From an uncultured Bacteroidales bacterium (GTDB lineage: Bacteria > Bacteroidota > Bacteroidia > Bacteroidales > UBA932), in the NCBI GenBank assembly GCA_944326225.1, contig CALVDI010000001.1, positions 62,001-126,000 on the forward strand: a stretch of 64,000 bases of DNA. The letters run 5' to 3'. The position numbers were made by a program, and so were the translations under genes. Positions 10,142 through 19,601 of the stretch are shown piece by piece; position 1 is the first letter of the stretch, and each line of letters begins with the position of its first letter. Under the pieces are notes generated by a model, which was given only the letters and a program-made list of their open reading frames with translations, was not told where the DNA came from and did no database searches.

Positions 10142-13100
10142 ATGAAAAAAATACTGATTTTCGCTCTGTCTGCCGTCTGCATTTTATCAGGACAGGCAGC
10201 TGTCACTTTTATCAAAGCCGTTCCTAAAGACCCGGATGTTCCTCTCTGGATGAGGTATCCCAAGATATCCCCGGACGGCAGCAAGATAGCATTTTCTTAT
10301 CAAGGTGACATCTACTACGTGCCCGTATCCGGCGGAGAAGCCGTAAGGCTCACCGCTACTGACGATTATGAAAGTCAGCCGATATGGTCCAACGACAGCC
10401 GCACCATAGCCTTTGTCTCAGACCGCTTCGGAGGCATGGATATTTTCACCATGAGCGTCGACGGCGGGAAAGCCACCCGCGTGACCACGCACTCCGGCAC
10501 CGAGACCCCTCTGGCCTTCTCTCCGGATGACAAATACATCTATTTCTCCGCGGCCATCCAGGATCCGGCATCCAGCGCAATGTGGTCCGCCTCATGGCTC
10601 ACCGAGCTGTACCGCGTAAAGGCCACCGGAGGCCGTCCTGAGCAGATAACCGCGACACCCGTCTGCTCCATCAGCTTCGACACCGACGGCGAGTCATTCC
10701 TGTACTATGACCGCACCGGCAGCGAGAACATCTGGCGCAAGCACCACACCTCTTCGGTTGCCCGCAACATATTCTACTACGATGCGGCTGACGGCAGCCA
10801 TACCCAGATTACCGTCAATCCCGGCGAGGACCGCGACCCGATATACACCTCCGACGGCAGGATGGTATTCCTCAGCGAGCGCGACGGAGGCTCATTCAAT
10901 GTCTACGAGGCAGCAGTGGACGACGCTGAGAACGTAACCGCCCTGACCTCGTTCAAGAAGCATCCCGTGCGGTTCCTCAGCCGCGCCGGCAACGGCACCC
11001 TCAGCTTCGGCTGGCAGGGCGAAATCTACACCCTGGCCGAGGGAGGCAAGCCGGAGAAAGTGGACATCAGCATCGTCAACGACTACCTCAACCATCCGTC
11101 CACACTCCATCTGGGCAGCGTGTCCGAGATGGCCTTCTCAGATAACGGAGAGGAGATCGTCCTGCAGAGCCGGGGCGAGGTATTCGCCACCACAGGCGAG
11201 TACAGCACCACCAAGCAGATCAGCCGCACGGCAGCCGCCGAGGAGGGCATCACCATCTCCCCTGACGGCAAGACCATAGTCTACGCCTCAGAGCGTACCG
11301 GCTGCTGGAACCTCTACAAGGCCACCCTGGCCGACGAGGACGAGCTGCATTTCGCCTATGCCACCCTTATCAATGAGGAGCCCCTGCTCAAGGATGACGG
11401 CAACGAGCGCACATGGCCCTCGTTCTCCCCTGACGGAAAGGAAGTGGCCTTCATAGAGAACCGCAACATCCTCAAGGTACTCAACCTCGAGACCGGCAAG
11501 GTACGTCAGATCACCGACGGCACCCAGCACTACGGTGAGTTCCAGTACGACTGGTCGCCTGACGGCAAATGGTTCGCGCTGACCCTGATCACCAACCGCC
11601 GCGACCCGTACAGCGACATAGGCATCGTCTCAGCGGTTGACGGCGGCAGGATACACAATGTCACCAACAGCGGCTACATCGACCACTCACCTCAGTGGGC
11701 AATGGACGGCAACGCCATCATCTTCATCTCCAACCGACTGGGTCTCAGGGCACACGCCTCATGGGGCAGCCAGGACGACGTATTCATAGCCTTCATGAAC
11801 AGGGAGACCTACGACAAGTTCAACATGAGCGAGGAGGAATACGCTCTCTACAAGGAGAAAGAGGAAGCGGCTGAGAAGAAGGCCAAGGAAGCTGAAAAGG
11901 CAGAGAAAGAAAAAGCATCCAAGGACAAGAAAGGCAAGAAGGACGCCGATGATGCAGAAGAAGAGACCGATGAGAGCAAGGACATCGAGATCGATTTCGC
12001 AGGCCTGGAGCACCGCATCATGCGCCTTACCCCCATGTCATCCACCCTGGCCTCGGCTGCCCTTACCGGCGACGGTGAGAGCCTCTACTTCCTGAGCGCA
12101 TTCGAGGAGGGCTTCGACCTCTGGGAGCTGGAGACCCGCACCGGAGCCGTCTCGCTGCTCAAGAAGCTCAACACATCCTACGCATCCCTGGCATTCGACA
12201 AGGACGAGAAGAATCTCTACATCCTCGGCTCACGTCCCCAGATCATGAGCATGGCCGGCAAGCAGACCAAGCCGGTCAACTTCAACATGAGCATGGAACT
12301 GGACCGCGCGGCCGAGAGGGCCTACATGATGGACCATGTGTTCAAGCAGGAGGAGAAGAAATTCTATACCGACACCTATCACGGAGTGGACCTGAAGCAG
12401 CTGCGCAAGGACTATCTGCCGTTCCTGGAGCACATCAACAACAACTACGACTTCTCCGAGATGCTCTCCGAGATACTGGGCGAGCTGAACGTATCCCACA
12501 CCGGTTCGGGCTACGGCGGACGCAGGGCCGAGAAAGTGACCCCTGCCCTCGGACTGCTGCTGGACATGCAGTATGACGGCGACGGTCTCCGCGTGGACGA
12601 AGTACTGACGGACGGCCCGTTCGCTGTAAGCAGCTCGAAAGTCAAGGCCGGTGTCATCCTGGAGGCCATCGACGGAGAGAAGATACTCGCCGGCGAGGAC
12701 TGGTTCCCTCTGATCAACGGCAAGCTGGGCGACCAGGTGCTCTTCTCGTTCTACGACCCGGCGAGCAAGGAGCGCTGGAACGAAGTGGCCAAGCCCATCT
12801 CCAGCTACGAGCAGAACGAGATGCTGTACCAGAGATGGGTCGAGAGCCGCGCTGCGGAAGTGGACAGCCTCTCCGGCGGACGGCTGGGCTACGTACACAT
12901 CCGCTCCATGGCCGATGACAGTTACCGCGACGTATACGCCGACATCCTCGGCAAATACAACCTGTGCGACGGTATCGTCATCGACACCCGCCACAACGGC
13001 GGCGGCCGCCTCCACGAGGACATCGAGATCCTCTTCACCGGAGAGAAATATCTGGAGCAGGTCATCCAGGGCACAGTCGTCTGCGACATGCCCTCGCGCC

Positions 13101-13450
13101 GCTACAACAAGCACTCAATCATGCTCGTGAGCGAGGACAACTACTCCAACGCCCACGGAACTCCTTGGGTGTACCAGCATCAGGGCATCGGCTCGATAGT
13201 CGGTATGCCCGTGCCCGGCACCATGACCTCGGTCAACTGGGAGACCCTCCAGGATCCCACGATGTACTTCGGCATACCGGTCATCGGATACCGTACCCGT
13301 GACGGTCACTATCTGGAGAACTCGCAGCTGGAGCCTGACTTCAAGGTGCGCAACAAGCCCGAGGAACTCATCGAGGGCCGTGACGAGCAGCTTGAGGTGG
13401 CCGTCCGCGAGCTCCTGCGCCAGATCGACGCCGACACTGACCGCTGGTAG
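10142..13450 (+). CDS. Tricorn-type S41 protease with WD40-like propeller
   Basis: 1102 residues. A cleavable signal peptide (about 1-19) suggests a periplasmic location. Repeats of the form S-P-D-G-x-x-I-A-F-x-x-x-x-x-I-Y form two PD40-type beta-propellers over the first half. A Lys/Glu-rich charged insert lies around 565-620, then tricorn core, PDZ-like and S41 domains follow. Likely catalytic residues by analogy with tricorn are Ser785-His786 (N-V-S-H-T-G), the nucleophile Ser1002 (N-Y-S-N-A-H) and Glu1059 (Y-L-E-N-S). It probably degrades peptides entering through the propeller channel. The gene lies 32 bases after prmA, with no clear promoter of its own. Confidence 0.9.
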   Translation: MKKILIFALSAVCILSGQAAVTFIKAVPKDPDVPLWMRYPKISPDGSKIAFSYQGDIYYVPVSGGEAVRLTATDDYESQPIWSNDSRTIAFVSDRFGGMDIFTMSVDGGKATRVTTHSGTETPLAFSPDDKYIYFSAAIQDPASSAMWSASWLTELYRVKATGGRPEQITATPVCSISFDTDGESFLYYDRTGSENIWRKHHTSSVARNIFYYDAADGSHTQITVNPGEDRDPIYTSDGRMVFLSERDGGSFNVYEAAVDDAENVTALTSFKKHPVRFLSRAGNGTLSFGWQGEIYTLAEGGKPEKVDISIVNDYLNHPSTLHLGSVSEMAFSDNGEEIVLQSRGEVFATTGEYSTTKQISRTAAAEEGITISPDGKTIVYASERTGCWNLYKATLADEDELHFAYATLINEEPLLKDDGNERTWPSFSPDGKEVAFIENRNILKVLNLETGKVRQITDGTQHYGEFQYDWSPDGKWFALTLITNRRDPYSDIGIVSAVDGGRIHNVTNSGYIDHSPQWAMDGNAIIFISNRLGLRAHASWGSQDDVFIAFMNRETYDKFNMSEEEYALYKEKEEAAEKKAKEAEKAEKEKASKDKKGKKDADDAEEETDESKDIEIDFAGLEHRIMRLTPMSSTLASAALTGDGESLYFLSAFEEGFDLWELETRTGAVSLLKKLNTSYASLAFDKDEKNLYILGSRPQIMSMAGKQTKPVNFNMSMELDRAAERAYMMDHVFKQEEKKFYTDTYHGVDLKQLRKDYLPFLEHINNNYDFSEMLSEILGELNVSHTGSGYGGRRAEKVTPALGLLLDMQYDGDGLRVDEVLTDGPFAVSSSKVKAGVILEAIDGEKILAGEDWFPLINGKLGDQVLFSFYDPASKERWNEVAKPISSYEQNEMLYQRWVESRAAEVDSLSGGRLGYVHIRSMADDSYRDVYADILGKYNLCDGIVIDTRHNGGGRLHEDIEILFTGEKYLEQVIQGTVVCDMPSRRYNKHSIMLVSEDNYSNAHGTPWVYQHQGIGSIVGMPVPGTMTSVNWETLQDPTMYFGIPVIGYRTRDGHYLENSQLEPDFKVRNKPEELIEGRDEQLEVAVRELLRQIDADTDRW

Positions 13451-13567
13451 ACCGGCCAGGCACCTGCGGTACTGTATGCCGTCAGGTGCCTGCCCTTCCA
13501 CATCAACGGGATGTACGAGCATATGACATTATCGTAAAAGGCTGGATAACAAGCCTTTACAAACGCA

Positions 13568-13620
13568 ACAGATGGATTTCGGAGCCATACAGGGCCCTGA
13601 AATCCATCTGTCGTTTTTGT
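13568..13620 (+). terminator. Rho-independent terminator after the tricorn-like protease
   Basis: A perfect 13-bp stem, ACAGATGGATTTC with GAAATCCATCTGT, is separated by an 18-base loop and followed by CGTTTTTGT. Confidence 0.8.
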
Positions 13621-13742
13621 AGATACTTGATTTTCCGACAATTATCTTCTTACTTGATGCCCGTACATTCCGTTATGGCATATCAGTCCCGCGCATGACA
13701 CTGCAAAATGCCGGACAAGCAGCGTATTTTTCAGAAAAATAC

Positions 13743-13750
13743 TATCTTTG
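13743..13750 (+). promoter_or_regulatory. Promoter -7 box (TATCTTTG) of tRNA-Leu
   Basis: TATCTTTG lies 21 bases upstream of the first base of the mature tRNA, fitting the TAnnTTTG consensus. Confidence 0.65.
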
Positions 13751-13771
13751 CACTCCCGTTACACAGGACAT

Positions 13772-13853
13772 GCGGGCGTGTTGTAATTGGTAGCCAAGCC
13801 AGACTTAGGATCTGGTGCCGCAAGGCGTGGGGGTTCGAGTCCCCCCGCCCGCA
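13772..13853 (+). tRNA. tRNA-Leu (anticodon TAG)
   Basis: 82 bases. The acceptor stem GCGGGCG/CGCCCGC pairs fully, with discriminator A. The D-arm contains A-A-T-T-G-G-T-A-G-C. The anticodon stem CCAGA/TCTGG closes the loop CTTAGGA, giving anticodon TAG. The long variable arm TGCCGCAAGGCG marks a type II tRNA, and the T-arm has G-G-G-G-G-T-T-C-G-A-G-T-C-C-C-C-C. CCA is not encoded. It reads CUN leucine codons. Confidence 0.96.
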
Positions 13854-13893
13854 CAATTCGCAATGTGTTCTCTTTTTCATAACATGATTGTTC

Positions 13894-13931
13894 AACAGGC
13901 ATCCAGCCCTAAATGGATGCCTGTTTTGTTT
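13894..13931 (+). terminator. Terminator after tRNA-Leu
   Basis: A 12-bp perfect stem (AACAGGCATCCA / TGGATGCCTGTT) has an 8-base loop and is followed by TTGTTTG. Confidence 0.8.
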
Positions 13932-13951
13932 GACAGGGTGCTGCTGCGGTC

Positions 13952-15814
13952 TCAGAAAGGGAAGAGCAGAGGAAGGACGAATACCATGACGACACCCATT
14001 ATGATCTGGAGGGGCAGGCCGACCTTGATGTAGTCCATGAAAGTATACTGACCGGCCGGCATTACGAGAGCGTTGGGCGGAGTGGAGAACGGGGAGGCAA
14101 AGCACATGCTGGCCGCCACGGTCACTCCGAAGAGCAGAGGCACCGGACTGACACCTATCTGCACCGCGCTCTGAAGGGCTATAGGGGCCATGAGCACGGC
14201 CGTCACAGTGTTGCTGATGAACATCGTCAGCAGCGAAGTGGTGAAATATACACCGGCCATCACGGCCAGGGGGCCGTAAGAGCCCAGTCCGCTCACAAGC
14301 GTACCGGAAATCATCTCGGACACTCCCGTCTTCTCCAGAGCCAGGGACATGGGAAGCATGGCGGCGAAAAGCACTATGGTCTCCCAGTTGATGGTCTTGT
14401 AGGCCGCCTCCACATTGCGGAAGCACCCAGTGAGTATCATCAGCACGGCGGCTATGAGCACGGCAGTCACAGGCTCGACCTTGATGAAGTCAAATACCAT
14501 CATGGCTATCATGAGCAGCATTATGATACCGGCGACCGGTGCCTTGTAGTCCAGAGTCACTTTGGCAGCCTGCACCATCGGCTGGCCGAGTACGACCCAG
14601 TCGGTGTCCTCGCCTCCCAGGCGGCCGATATCCTGCCACGTACCCTGCACCAGAAGCACGTCTCCGCTGTGCAGCTTCTCCTTGCCCAGGTCATGCAGGA
14701 TATAGTCCTTCTTACGGCGGATACCAAGGACATTGAGGTTGAACTTGTCCCTGAAACCGGCCTCCTTGACGGTACGGCCCGCTATGTTGGATGTCGGCAT
14801 CAGCACTATCTCGGCTATACCGATATCATAGAAATCCAGCGAATTGCCGGAGCCCGAAGCCGCTGTCTCAAGAGAGTGGTCGTCCATCATCTCCAGAGCG
14901 AAGTCCGAGGCGAAACGGCTGACCGAGTCAGGCTCCCCGGAGACATAGAGCACATCCCCGCCCTGAAACACCGTGTCGGAAGAGGCCAGCTTCTGGGAGA
15001 CCGTCTTGAGGAAGCGGTGCTGGGAGCCCTCTCCCCTGCGCACTTCCAGCAGATTGAGTCCGTAGCGGTTGCGCAGGTCCAGGTCCACGACCGTCTTGCC
15101 TATGGCACCGGAACCGGGAACGGCCTTGAGACGGAACAGATTGTGCGACAGCCCGTATTCCTTGACCAGCTGATTCAAGGATTTTCCGGCAGAGGACTTG
15201 TCGTCCTTCTTTCCCTTTCCGGAGAGAAACACCTTGGTCAGCGGAAGCAGCACCAGGATTCCCACAGCCACGCAGACAAGACCTACCGGAAGAAACGAGA
15301 AGAATCCCAGCGGCTCATAGCCGGCTGCAGTCAGAGTGTCCTGTATGATAAGGTTCGGAGGCGTACCGATGAGGGTCATCATACCGCCCATGCTGCTGGC
15401 GAAGGCGAGCGGCATCAGAAGGCGGCCGGAGCTGATCCCGGCATTGGCGGCCATGCTCACCACTATCGGCAGCATGAGGGCGACCGTACCCGTATTGCTG
15501 ACAAAAGCCCCTATGGCGGAGGTGCACAGCATTACCAGCAGGAAGAGACGGGTCTCGCTGTTGCCGGCCAGACGCAGAAGCTTGGAGCTGATCATCTTGG
15601 CCAGTCCTGTCTGGAAAATGGCACCTCCGACGATGAACAGTCCGGCCATCATGATGACCACCGAGTTGGAGAAACCCGACAGTCCCTCCGCAGGAGTAAG
15701 TATATGAAATACCAACAGGGCAATAAGCGCACAAAGGGCAACTATGTCAGACCGGACTTTCCCCGACACAAAGAGAACAACCGAAATGCCCAGTATAATA
15801 AGAGTAATCAGCAT
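13952..15814 (-). CDS. SLC13-family (DASS/CitMHS-like) anion permease with two TrkA-C domains
   Basis: 620 residues. About a dozen hydrophobic segments are split by a cytoplasmic insert holding two RCK/TrkA-C regulatory domains (about 220-305 and 318-400). The transport core has the repeated motif S-N-T-G-T-V-A-L-M-L-P in the first half and S-N-T-V-T-A-V-L-M-A-P in the second, typical of SLC13 proteins, plus I-G-T-P-P-N-L-I. It probably carries dicarboxylates, sulfate or a similar anion, likely with sodium; the substrate cannot be told from sequence. It is monocistronic, convergent with tRNA-Leu, and has a TATATTTG promoter about 43 bases upstream of the start. Confidence 0.9.
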   Translation of the reverse strand: MLITLIILGISVVLFVSGKVRSDIVALCALIALLVFHILTPAEGLSGFSNSVVIMMAGLFIVGGAIFQTGLAKMISSKLLRLAGNSETRLFLLVMLCTSAIGAFVSNTGTVALMLPIVVSMAANAGISSGRLLMPLAFASSMGGMMTLIGTPPNLIIQDTLTAAGYEPLGFFSFLPVGLVCVAVGILVLLPLTKVFLSGKGKKDDKSSAGKSLNQLVKEYGLSHNLFRLKAVPGSGAIGKTVVDLDLRNRYGLNLLEVRRGEGSQHRFLKTVSQKLASSDTVFQGGDVLYVSGEPDSVSRFASDFALEMMDDHSLETAASGSGNSLDFYDIGIAEIVLMPTSNIAGRTVKEAGFRDKFNLNVLGIRRKKDYILHDLGKEKLHSGDVLLVQGTWQDIGRLGGEDTDWVVLGQPMVQAAKVTLDYKAPVAGIIMLLMIAMMVFDFIKVEPVTAVLIAAVLMILTGCFRNVEAAYKTINWETIVLFAAMLPMSLALEKTGVSEMISGTLVSGLGSYGPLAVMAGVYFTTSLLTMFISNTVTAVLMAPIALQSAVQIGVSPVPLLFGVTVAASMCFASPFSTPPNALVMPAGQYTFMDYIKVGLPLQIIMGVVMVFVLPLLFPF

Positions 15815-15856
15815 CGCTCAACAGGTTTTAGGTTCACTACTAAGATAATTCACATA

Positions 15857-15864
15857 CAAATATA
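15857..15864 (-). promoter_or_regulatory. Promoter -7 box (TATATTTG) of the SLC13 permease
   Basis: TATATTTG on the minus strand lies 42 bases before the ATG at 15814 and just beyond an inverted repeat. Confidence 0.6.
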
Positions 15865-15871
15865 CGCAAAG

Positions 15872-15905
15872 ACTGGCTGCAAAGTCAAAAAACTTTGCAG
15901 TCAGT
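15872..15905 (-). terminator. Inverted repeat, probable terminator of the BACON lipoprotein gene
   Basis: A 14-bp stem with one G-T pair closes a 6-base A/T-only loop (T-rich on the minus strand). It lies 28 bases after the BACON lipoprotein stop and just before the SLC13 promoter. It lacks a classic trailing T-tract, so its role as a terminator is uncertain. Confidence 0.45.
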
Positions 15906-15932
15906 CTCATTTTCATTCAGTGGCGGCAAACC

Positions 15933-18151
15933 TTATCTTGCAGACACCGATTTCCTGACCGTTCTGTTATCGGGCTGAAGTTTCACAGCCTTGATAGGCA
16001 GATTCTCCATCACCTCTTTCTTATCCACCGTATTGAAAGAGCTGTTGCGCAGAATACTTACGCTGCTGCGCTTTGGCGCATAGTAAGATCCGGAACCATC
16101 TTCAAGCTGCATCTCTCCTTCCCATTCTCCTTCCCAGGTATTGCCAAGATCATCGACAAAACTGAAAGAGATAATATACGTTCCGTCATTTTTGTTGGTG
16201 ATATTGAGATCTCCGGATATGGCCGGTGCGAACTCTGTCACATAGCCATCACTTGTGAAACCTCCTACATAGTTGGTACCAAACAAGTAACCGCCGTCCA
16301 TAAATCCTGTCATATACTCGCCGGGATAAAGTATTGTGACAGATGCTCCGGCCTCGTATGTTCCGGTTGGAATACCCTCCTCAAACGAGGTGCTCTCGGC
16401 GACTATCTCAGTCGTAAAGCCATCAGGACCGGAAAGCGGATTCAGACTGATCATCCAGTTGGCACCTCCCGTATAATAGTAATCTCCGTAGTAAGTCGCA
16501 CCCCCCGACGCTCCTTCCAGATCCAGGGTATAGTCTCCTTCCAGTGTTGAATAAGGTCCGGGGATTCCCTGTATCTCCAAGTTTCCGGAGTAGCTGCATT
16601 CTATTGTATAACCGTTGTCGGTCGTAAAATCACAGGTAACAGTGTAGCCGCCCAAAGCACTTCCACTGATCTCCATAGCACCGCTGACAACAAATCCCAG
16701 CTGTTCCGTATTCGCATCAGGATAATAACTTACATATGTTCCCATCGGCAATATATCATAGTACAGCTCTCCCGGATAAACGGTATAATCCTCATAAGTG
16801 GCAGCCACATCGTACGTTCCGGGATTAAGTTCACCGTTATCCTTGAAAGGCATAAACATATCTACTGTCATTATGCTTCCAGGAGGCACCACATATCCCT
16901 CCATATCCACTTCCATATCTGTGAACTGCAAAGAAACCTCCATCACATAACCGTCATCGGCAACATAGGAGGCCAAAGCCGTACCGGCCTCAATATTCAG
17001 ATCCTGCTCCAAAGTACTTCCCGTAGAAGGACCAGGCTCATCTCCACCCTCGTTATCATAGGATACAGGCCCCTCATACGTTACATGATGAATTATTCCA
17101 TCCTCGTCCGTCAGAACGGCATCCATGATTATATTGCTGTCCTCATACTCGATTGTCAACGTTCCCTCGTTGAAATACGCCTGAAATACGTATGTGCCGT
17201 CCTCTGCTATACTAACACCTTTGGAATAGTCATAAGAGAAAGTCATATCCTCAGTCATACCCGGGCCAGAACCCAGATTATAAGTTCCTGCGGGAGGAAG
17301 GGGATTGTCCGCATCCTCAGGAGGCGCTGCAACATATATGTCAAAGAGATAATATGTACCGCCCGGCATCTGATATCCATCCGCATCAAATCCTATATCG
17401 GATATCCAGGTATAATAGTTATATTCTCCGTTATTGCCGTACGTCTGCCCGTAATATATTCCGTCAAAGCATTTCATATCATACTCATACCCACTTGCCT
17501 GACCGGCAGCAGCCTGGGTCACTTCCGCAGCCGCCTCGATCCGGCCGTCGCCATACTCGTATACCACGTTAATCTCAGCAGATCTCTCCACTCCCGTATT
17601 AGCAGCGGCAGTGATGGCAATAACTCCTGGATTATCTGCATTGAGCGTCAGCCAGTCCGCATCTGATGCGGCAGAGATCTTACCGTCTGCGGTCGGATTG
17701 ACGATCTCGTAGGTCAGTTCAAAGTCACCTCCCTCTGCAGGAATGGAAGGAGCCGCGCCAAGCTCAATCTCAGGAGCCGCACCGGCTACTCCCTGACTGA
17801 CTTTGACATCTGCTGTAACTTCCCCATCGGCACCATATGTGTATTTAAGGGTAATGAGACCGCTTCTGGAAACACCGCTTTCATTCGGTTCCGCCACAAA
17901 TGTGACCAAGGTATCGGATGCAACTGTGAAATCAGTCATCCAGCCATCCTCAGAGTCTGCCGTCAGCTTTCCGTCAGCAACTGGATTATCAATAGAATAA
18001 ACAAACTCACACTGGCCTCCGGCACCGGGAATGGTTATCTCGGCTGCATCGAGTGTGATTTCAGGAGGAGTCTCAGATACTATCTTCTCCTCACATCCGG
18101 TGACAACCGCAAAAGCGGCCACCGCGAGAAAAACAAGAATGATCTTTTCAT
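15933..18151 (-). CDS. BACON-domain lipoprotein with three beta-rich repeats; apparent frameshift in the signal peptide
   Basis: The body is one open frame from 18122 to the stop at 15933. The only good start, ATG at 18151 with a correctly placed promoter, is out of frame by one base. If the run of four A after the ATG had five, the protein would begin M-K-K-I-I-L-V-F-L-A-V-A-A-F-A-V-V-T-G-C, a perfect SPII signal. Starting at the in-frame GTG (18122) leaves only nine residues before the Cys. After Cys20 come two BACON-like domains (about 25-110, 112-200) ending V-S-Q-G and V-T-Q-A. Three beta-rich modules of about 130-150 residues with D-G-T-Y or similar motifs follow, then a basic tail. It could be phase variation, an assembly error or a dying gene. 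Function is likely surface binding (inference). Confidence 0.8.
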
Positions 18152-18195
18152 AATATATAGTTTTAATGGATTAGAGATAAGCATTTATTTTGTCT

Positions 18196-18203
18196 CAAAT
18201 ATA
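18196..18203 (-). promoter_or_regulatory. Promoter -7 box (TATATTTG) of the BACON lipoprotein gene
   Basis: TATATTTG on the minus strand lies 44 bases before the ATG at 18151 and directly after the aminotransferase terminator. Its position supports the out-of-frame ATG as the original start. Confidence 0.6.
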
Positions 18204-18244
18204 AAAAAAAGATGTAGAAGAAACAAACTTCTTCCACATCTTTT
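18204..18244 (-). terminator. Terminator after the aminotransferase gene
   Basis: A 16-bp stem with one mismatch (AAAAGATGTGGAAGAA type) and 6-base loop is followed on the minus strand by eight T. It lies 22 bases beyond the stop codon at 18266. Confidence 0.8.
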
Positions 18245-18265
18245 TCACCTAAATTAATTTTTCTA

Positions 18266-19462
18266 CTATTTCTTGCTGTCCATCAGCTTGCGGATGGCGC
18301 TGCCGAGTCTCTTCACGCCCTCGAGCATGTCCTCGTCGCTGACGTAGGAGAAGTTCAGACGCATGGTGTTCTGGCCTGTGCCGTCGCAGAAGAAGACCTC
18401 ACCGATGACGAAAGCCACGTTCTCCTTGATGGCGACTTCGAAGAGCTCCTTCGCATCCAGGCCCTCGGGCATGGAAACGAGCAGGAAGAGACCTCCCTCA
18501 GGTCTTGTCCAGGTAACTCCCTCGGGCATGTACTCCGTAAGATACTGGTGCATCAGGTCTCTCTTGTGACGATAGAGGTCGATGGTGGTCTGAAGATTCT
18601 TGTCGTAGTAGCCTTTCTCCATATACTTGGCTGCCACTTCCTGATTGAGGATAGGGGTGCAGAGGTCAGCTGACTGCTTGGCCACGATAAGACGGCCGAT
18701 AATCTCCTCGGGAGCAAGCACCCAACCCAGACGGAAACCGGGCACGAATGTCTTGGAGAATGTACCCAGCAGGACTACTCTCTCGGGAGCCATCGAGTAC
18801 ATGGTCGGATAGGACTCGCCTTCGTAACGGAGCTCCTTGTAAGGGCTGTCCTCGATGATGATGAGGTCGTACTTGCGGGCCACGTCGATGATCTCCTGAC
18901 GTCTCTTCAGGTCCATGGTGACTCCTGTAGGGTTCTGGAAGTCAGGGATGGCGTAGATGAACTTGGGCTTCTGACCCACGGAGCAGAGAGCGGATACGAC
19001 AGCCTCCGCCTCCTCGTCGTGACGGATGCCCACGGGACGGCCCTGATATGACCAGATGGCCTGAAGCGCACCCATATAAGAGGGCAGACCGCAGAGCACG
19101 GTGTCACCGGGGTTGATGAAGATTCTGGAGATCAAGTCAAGAGCCTGCTGGGAAGCGGTGGTGATGAGTATATTGTCGATACCCACCTTTACGCCTTCCT
19201 TCTCGTATTTCTTGGCAATCTGCGTTCTCAGAGCCACGCTGCCCTCGGTAGAACCGTACTGGAGAACCTGTGCGGGCTTCTCGTCCAGCAGTTCGTTTAT
19301 TATCTCCTTGAGGTCGTCTACGGGGAATGTCTTGGCATTGGGGAAACCGCCGCCGAAAGATATAATCTCAGGCCTGTTGGCCACTTTCAGAAGGTCGCGG
19401 ATAGCAGACCTTCTCATGCTCTTAGCATTGTCTGATAAAAAGGTTGTAAGATCAAGTGCCAT
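18266..19462 (-). CDS. PLP-dependent aminotransferase (fold type I, 2-aminoadipate/aromatic-like)
   Basis: 398 residues. It resembles the LysN/ARO8-like class I/II aminotransferases: I-S-F-G-G-G-F-P near the N-terminus, L-Q-Y-G-S-T-E-G-S, the ring-stacking region, D-F-Q-N-P-T-G with the conserved Asn, and the Schiff-base Lys in G-T-F-S-K-T-F-V-P-G-F-R-L-G-W. There is no MocR-type DNA-binding domain. It transfers an amino group between an amino acid and a 2-oxo acid; the exact substrate (2-aminoadipate, aromatic or branched chain) cannot be settled. Divergent from queD, with its own promoter and a strong terminator, so monocistronic. Confidence 0.9.
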   Translation of the reverse strand: MALDLTTFLSDNAKSMRRSAIRDLLKVANRPEIISFGGGFPNAKTFPVDDLKEIINELLDEKPAQVLQYGSTEGSVALRTQIAKKYEKEGVKVGIDNILITTASQQALDLISRIFINPGDTVLCGLPSYMGALQAIWSYQGRPVGIRHDEEAEAVVSALCSVGQKPKFIYAIPDFQNPTGVTMDLKRRQEIIDVARKYDLIIIEDSPYKELRYEGESYPTMYSMAPERVVLLGTFSKTFVPGFRLGWVLAPEEIIGRLIVAKQSADLCTPILNQEVAAKYMEKGYYDKNLQTTIDLYRHKRDLMHQYLTEYMPEGVTWTRPEGGLFLLVSMPEGLDAKELFEVAIKENVAFVIGEVFFCDGTGQNTMRLNFSYVSDEDMLEGVKRLGSAIRKLMDSKK

Positions 19463-19486
19463 AGTATTTCTATATTAATGTATGCA

Positions 19487-19494
19487 CAAAATTA
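19487..19494 (-). promoter_or_regulatory. Promoter -7 box (TAATTTTG) of the aminotransferase gene
   Basis: TAATTTTG on the minus strand fits TAnnTTTG and lies 24 bases before the ATG at 19462, in the region shared with the divergent queD promoter. Confidence 0.55.
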
Positions 19495-19564
19495 GACAAA
19501 TTGTTATTAAAAGCAAAGCCAAACTTAAAAATTTTAAGCAAATCCGTACTTACGAAATATTTGC

Positions 19565-19572
19565 TATCTTTG
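19565..19572 (+). promoter_or_regulatory. Promoter -7 box (TATCTTTG) of queD
   Basis: TATCTTTG lies 29 bases upstream of the queD ATG at 19602. This placement also argues for that start rather than an upstream ATG at 19482, which precedes the promoter. Confidence 0.65.
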
Positions 19573-19601
19573 AAAGTTTTCAAGATATATCTGCAGATAC
19601 T

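Larger units (their letters stand above)
13451..13771 (+). other. Gene-free stretch with three consecutive hairpins
   Basis: No convincing gene is seen. Three inverted repeats follow one another: a perfect 10-bp stem CAGGCACCTG/CAGGTGCCTG at 13457-13492; a bulged GTAAAAGGCT/AGCCTTTAC stem at 13534-13560; and a 13-bp stem with T-tract at 13568-13620. It may be a structured 3' UTR of the protease gene or a small RNA. No TAnnTTTG box precedes it. Confidence 0.5.

Noticed and set aside
12230..13114. 294-residue minus-strand frame opposite the tricorn-like protease
   Set aside because: Shadow frame of the catalytic region, with no start context or family similarity.
13486..13698. 70-residue frame before tRNA-Leu
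   Set aside because: It runs straight through the hairpins and the terminator of the protease gene and has no domain pattern.
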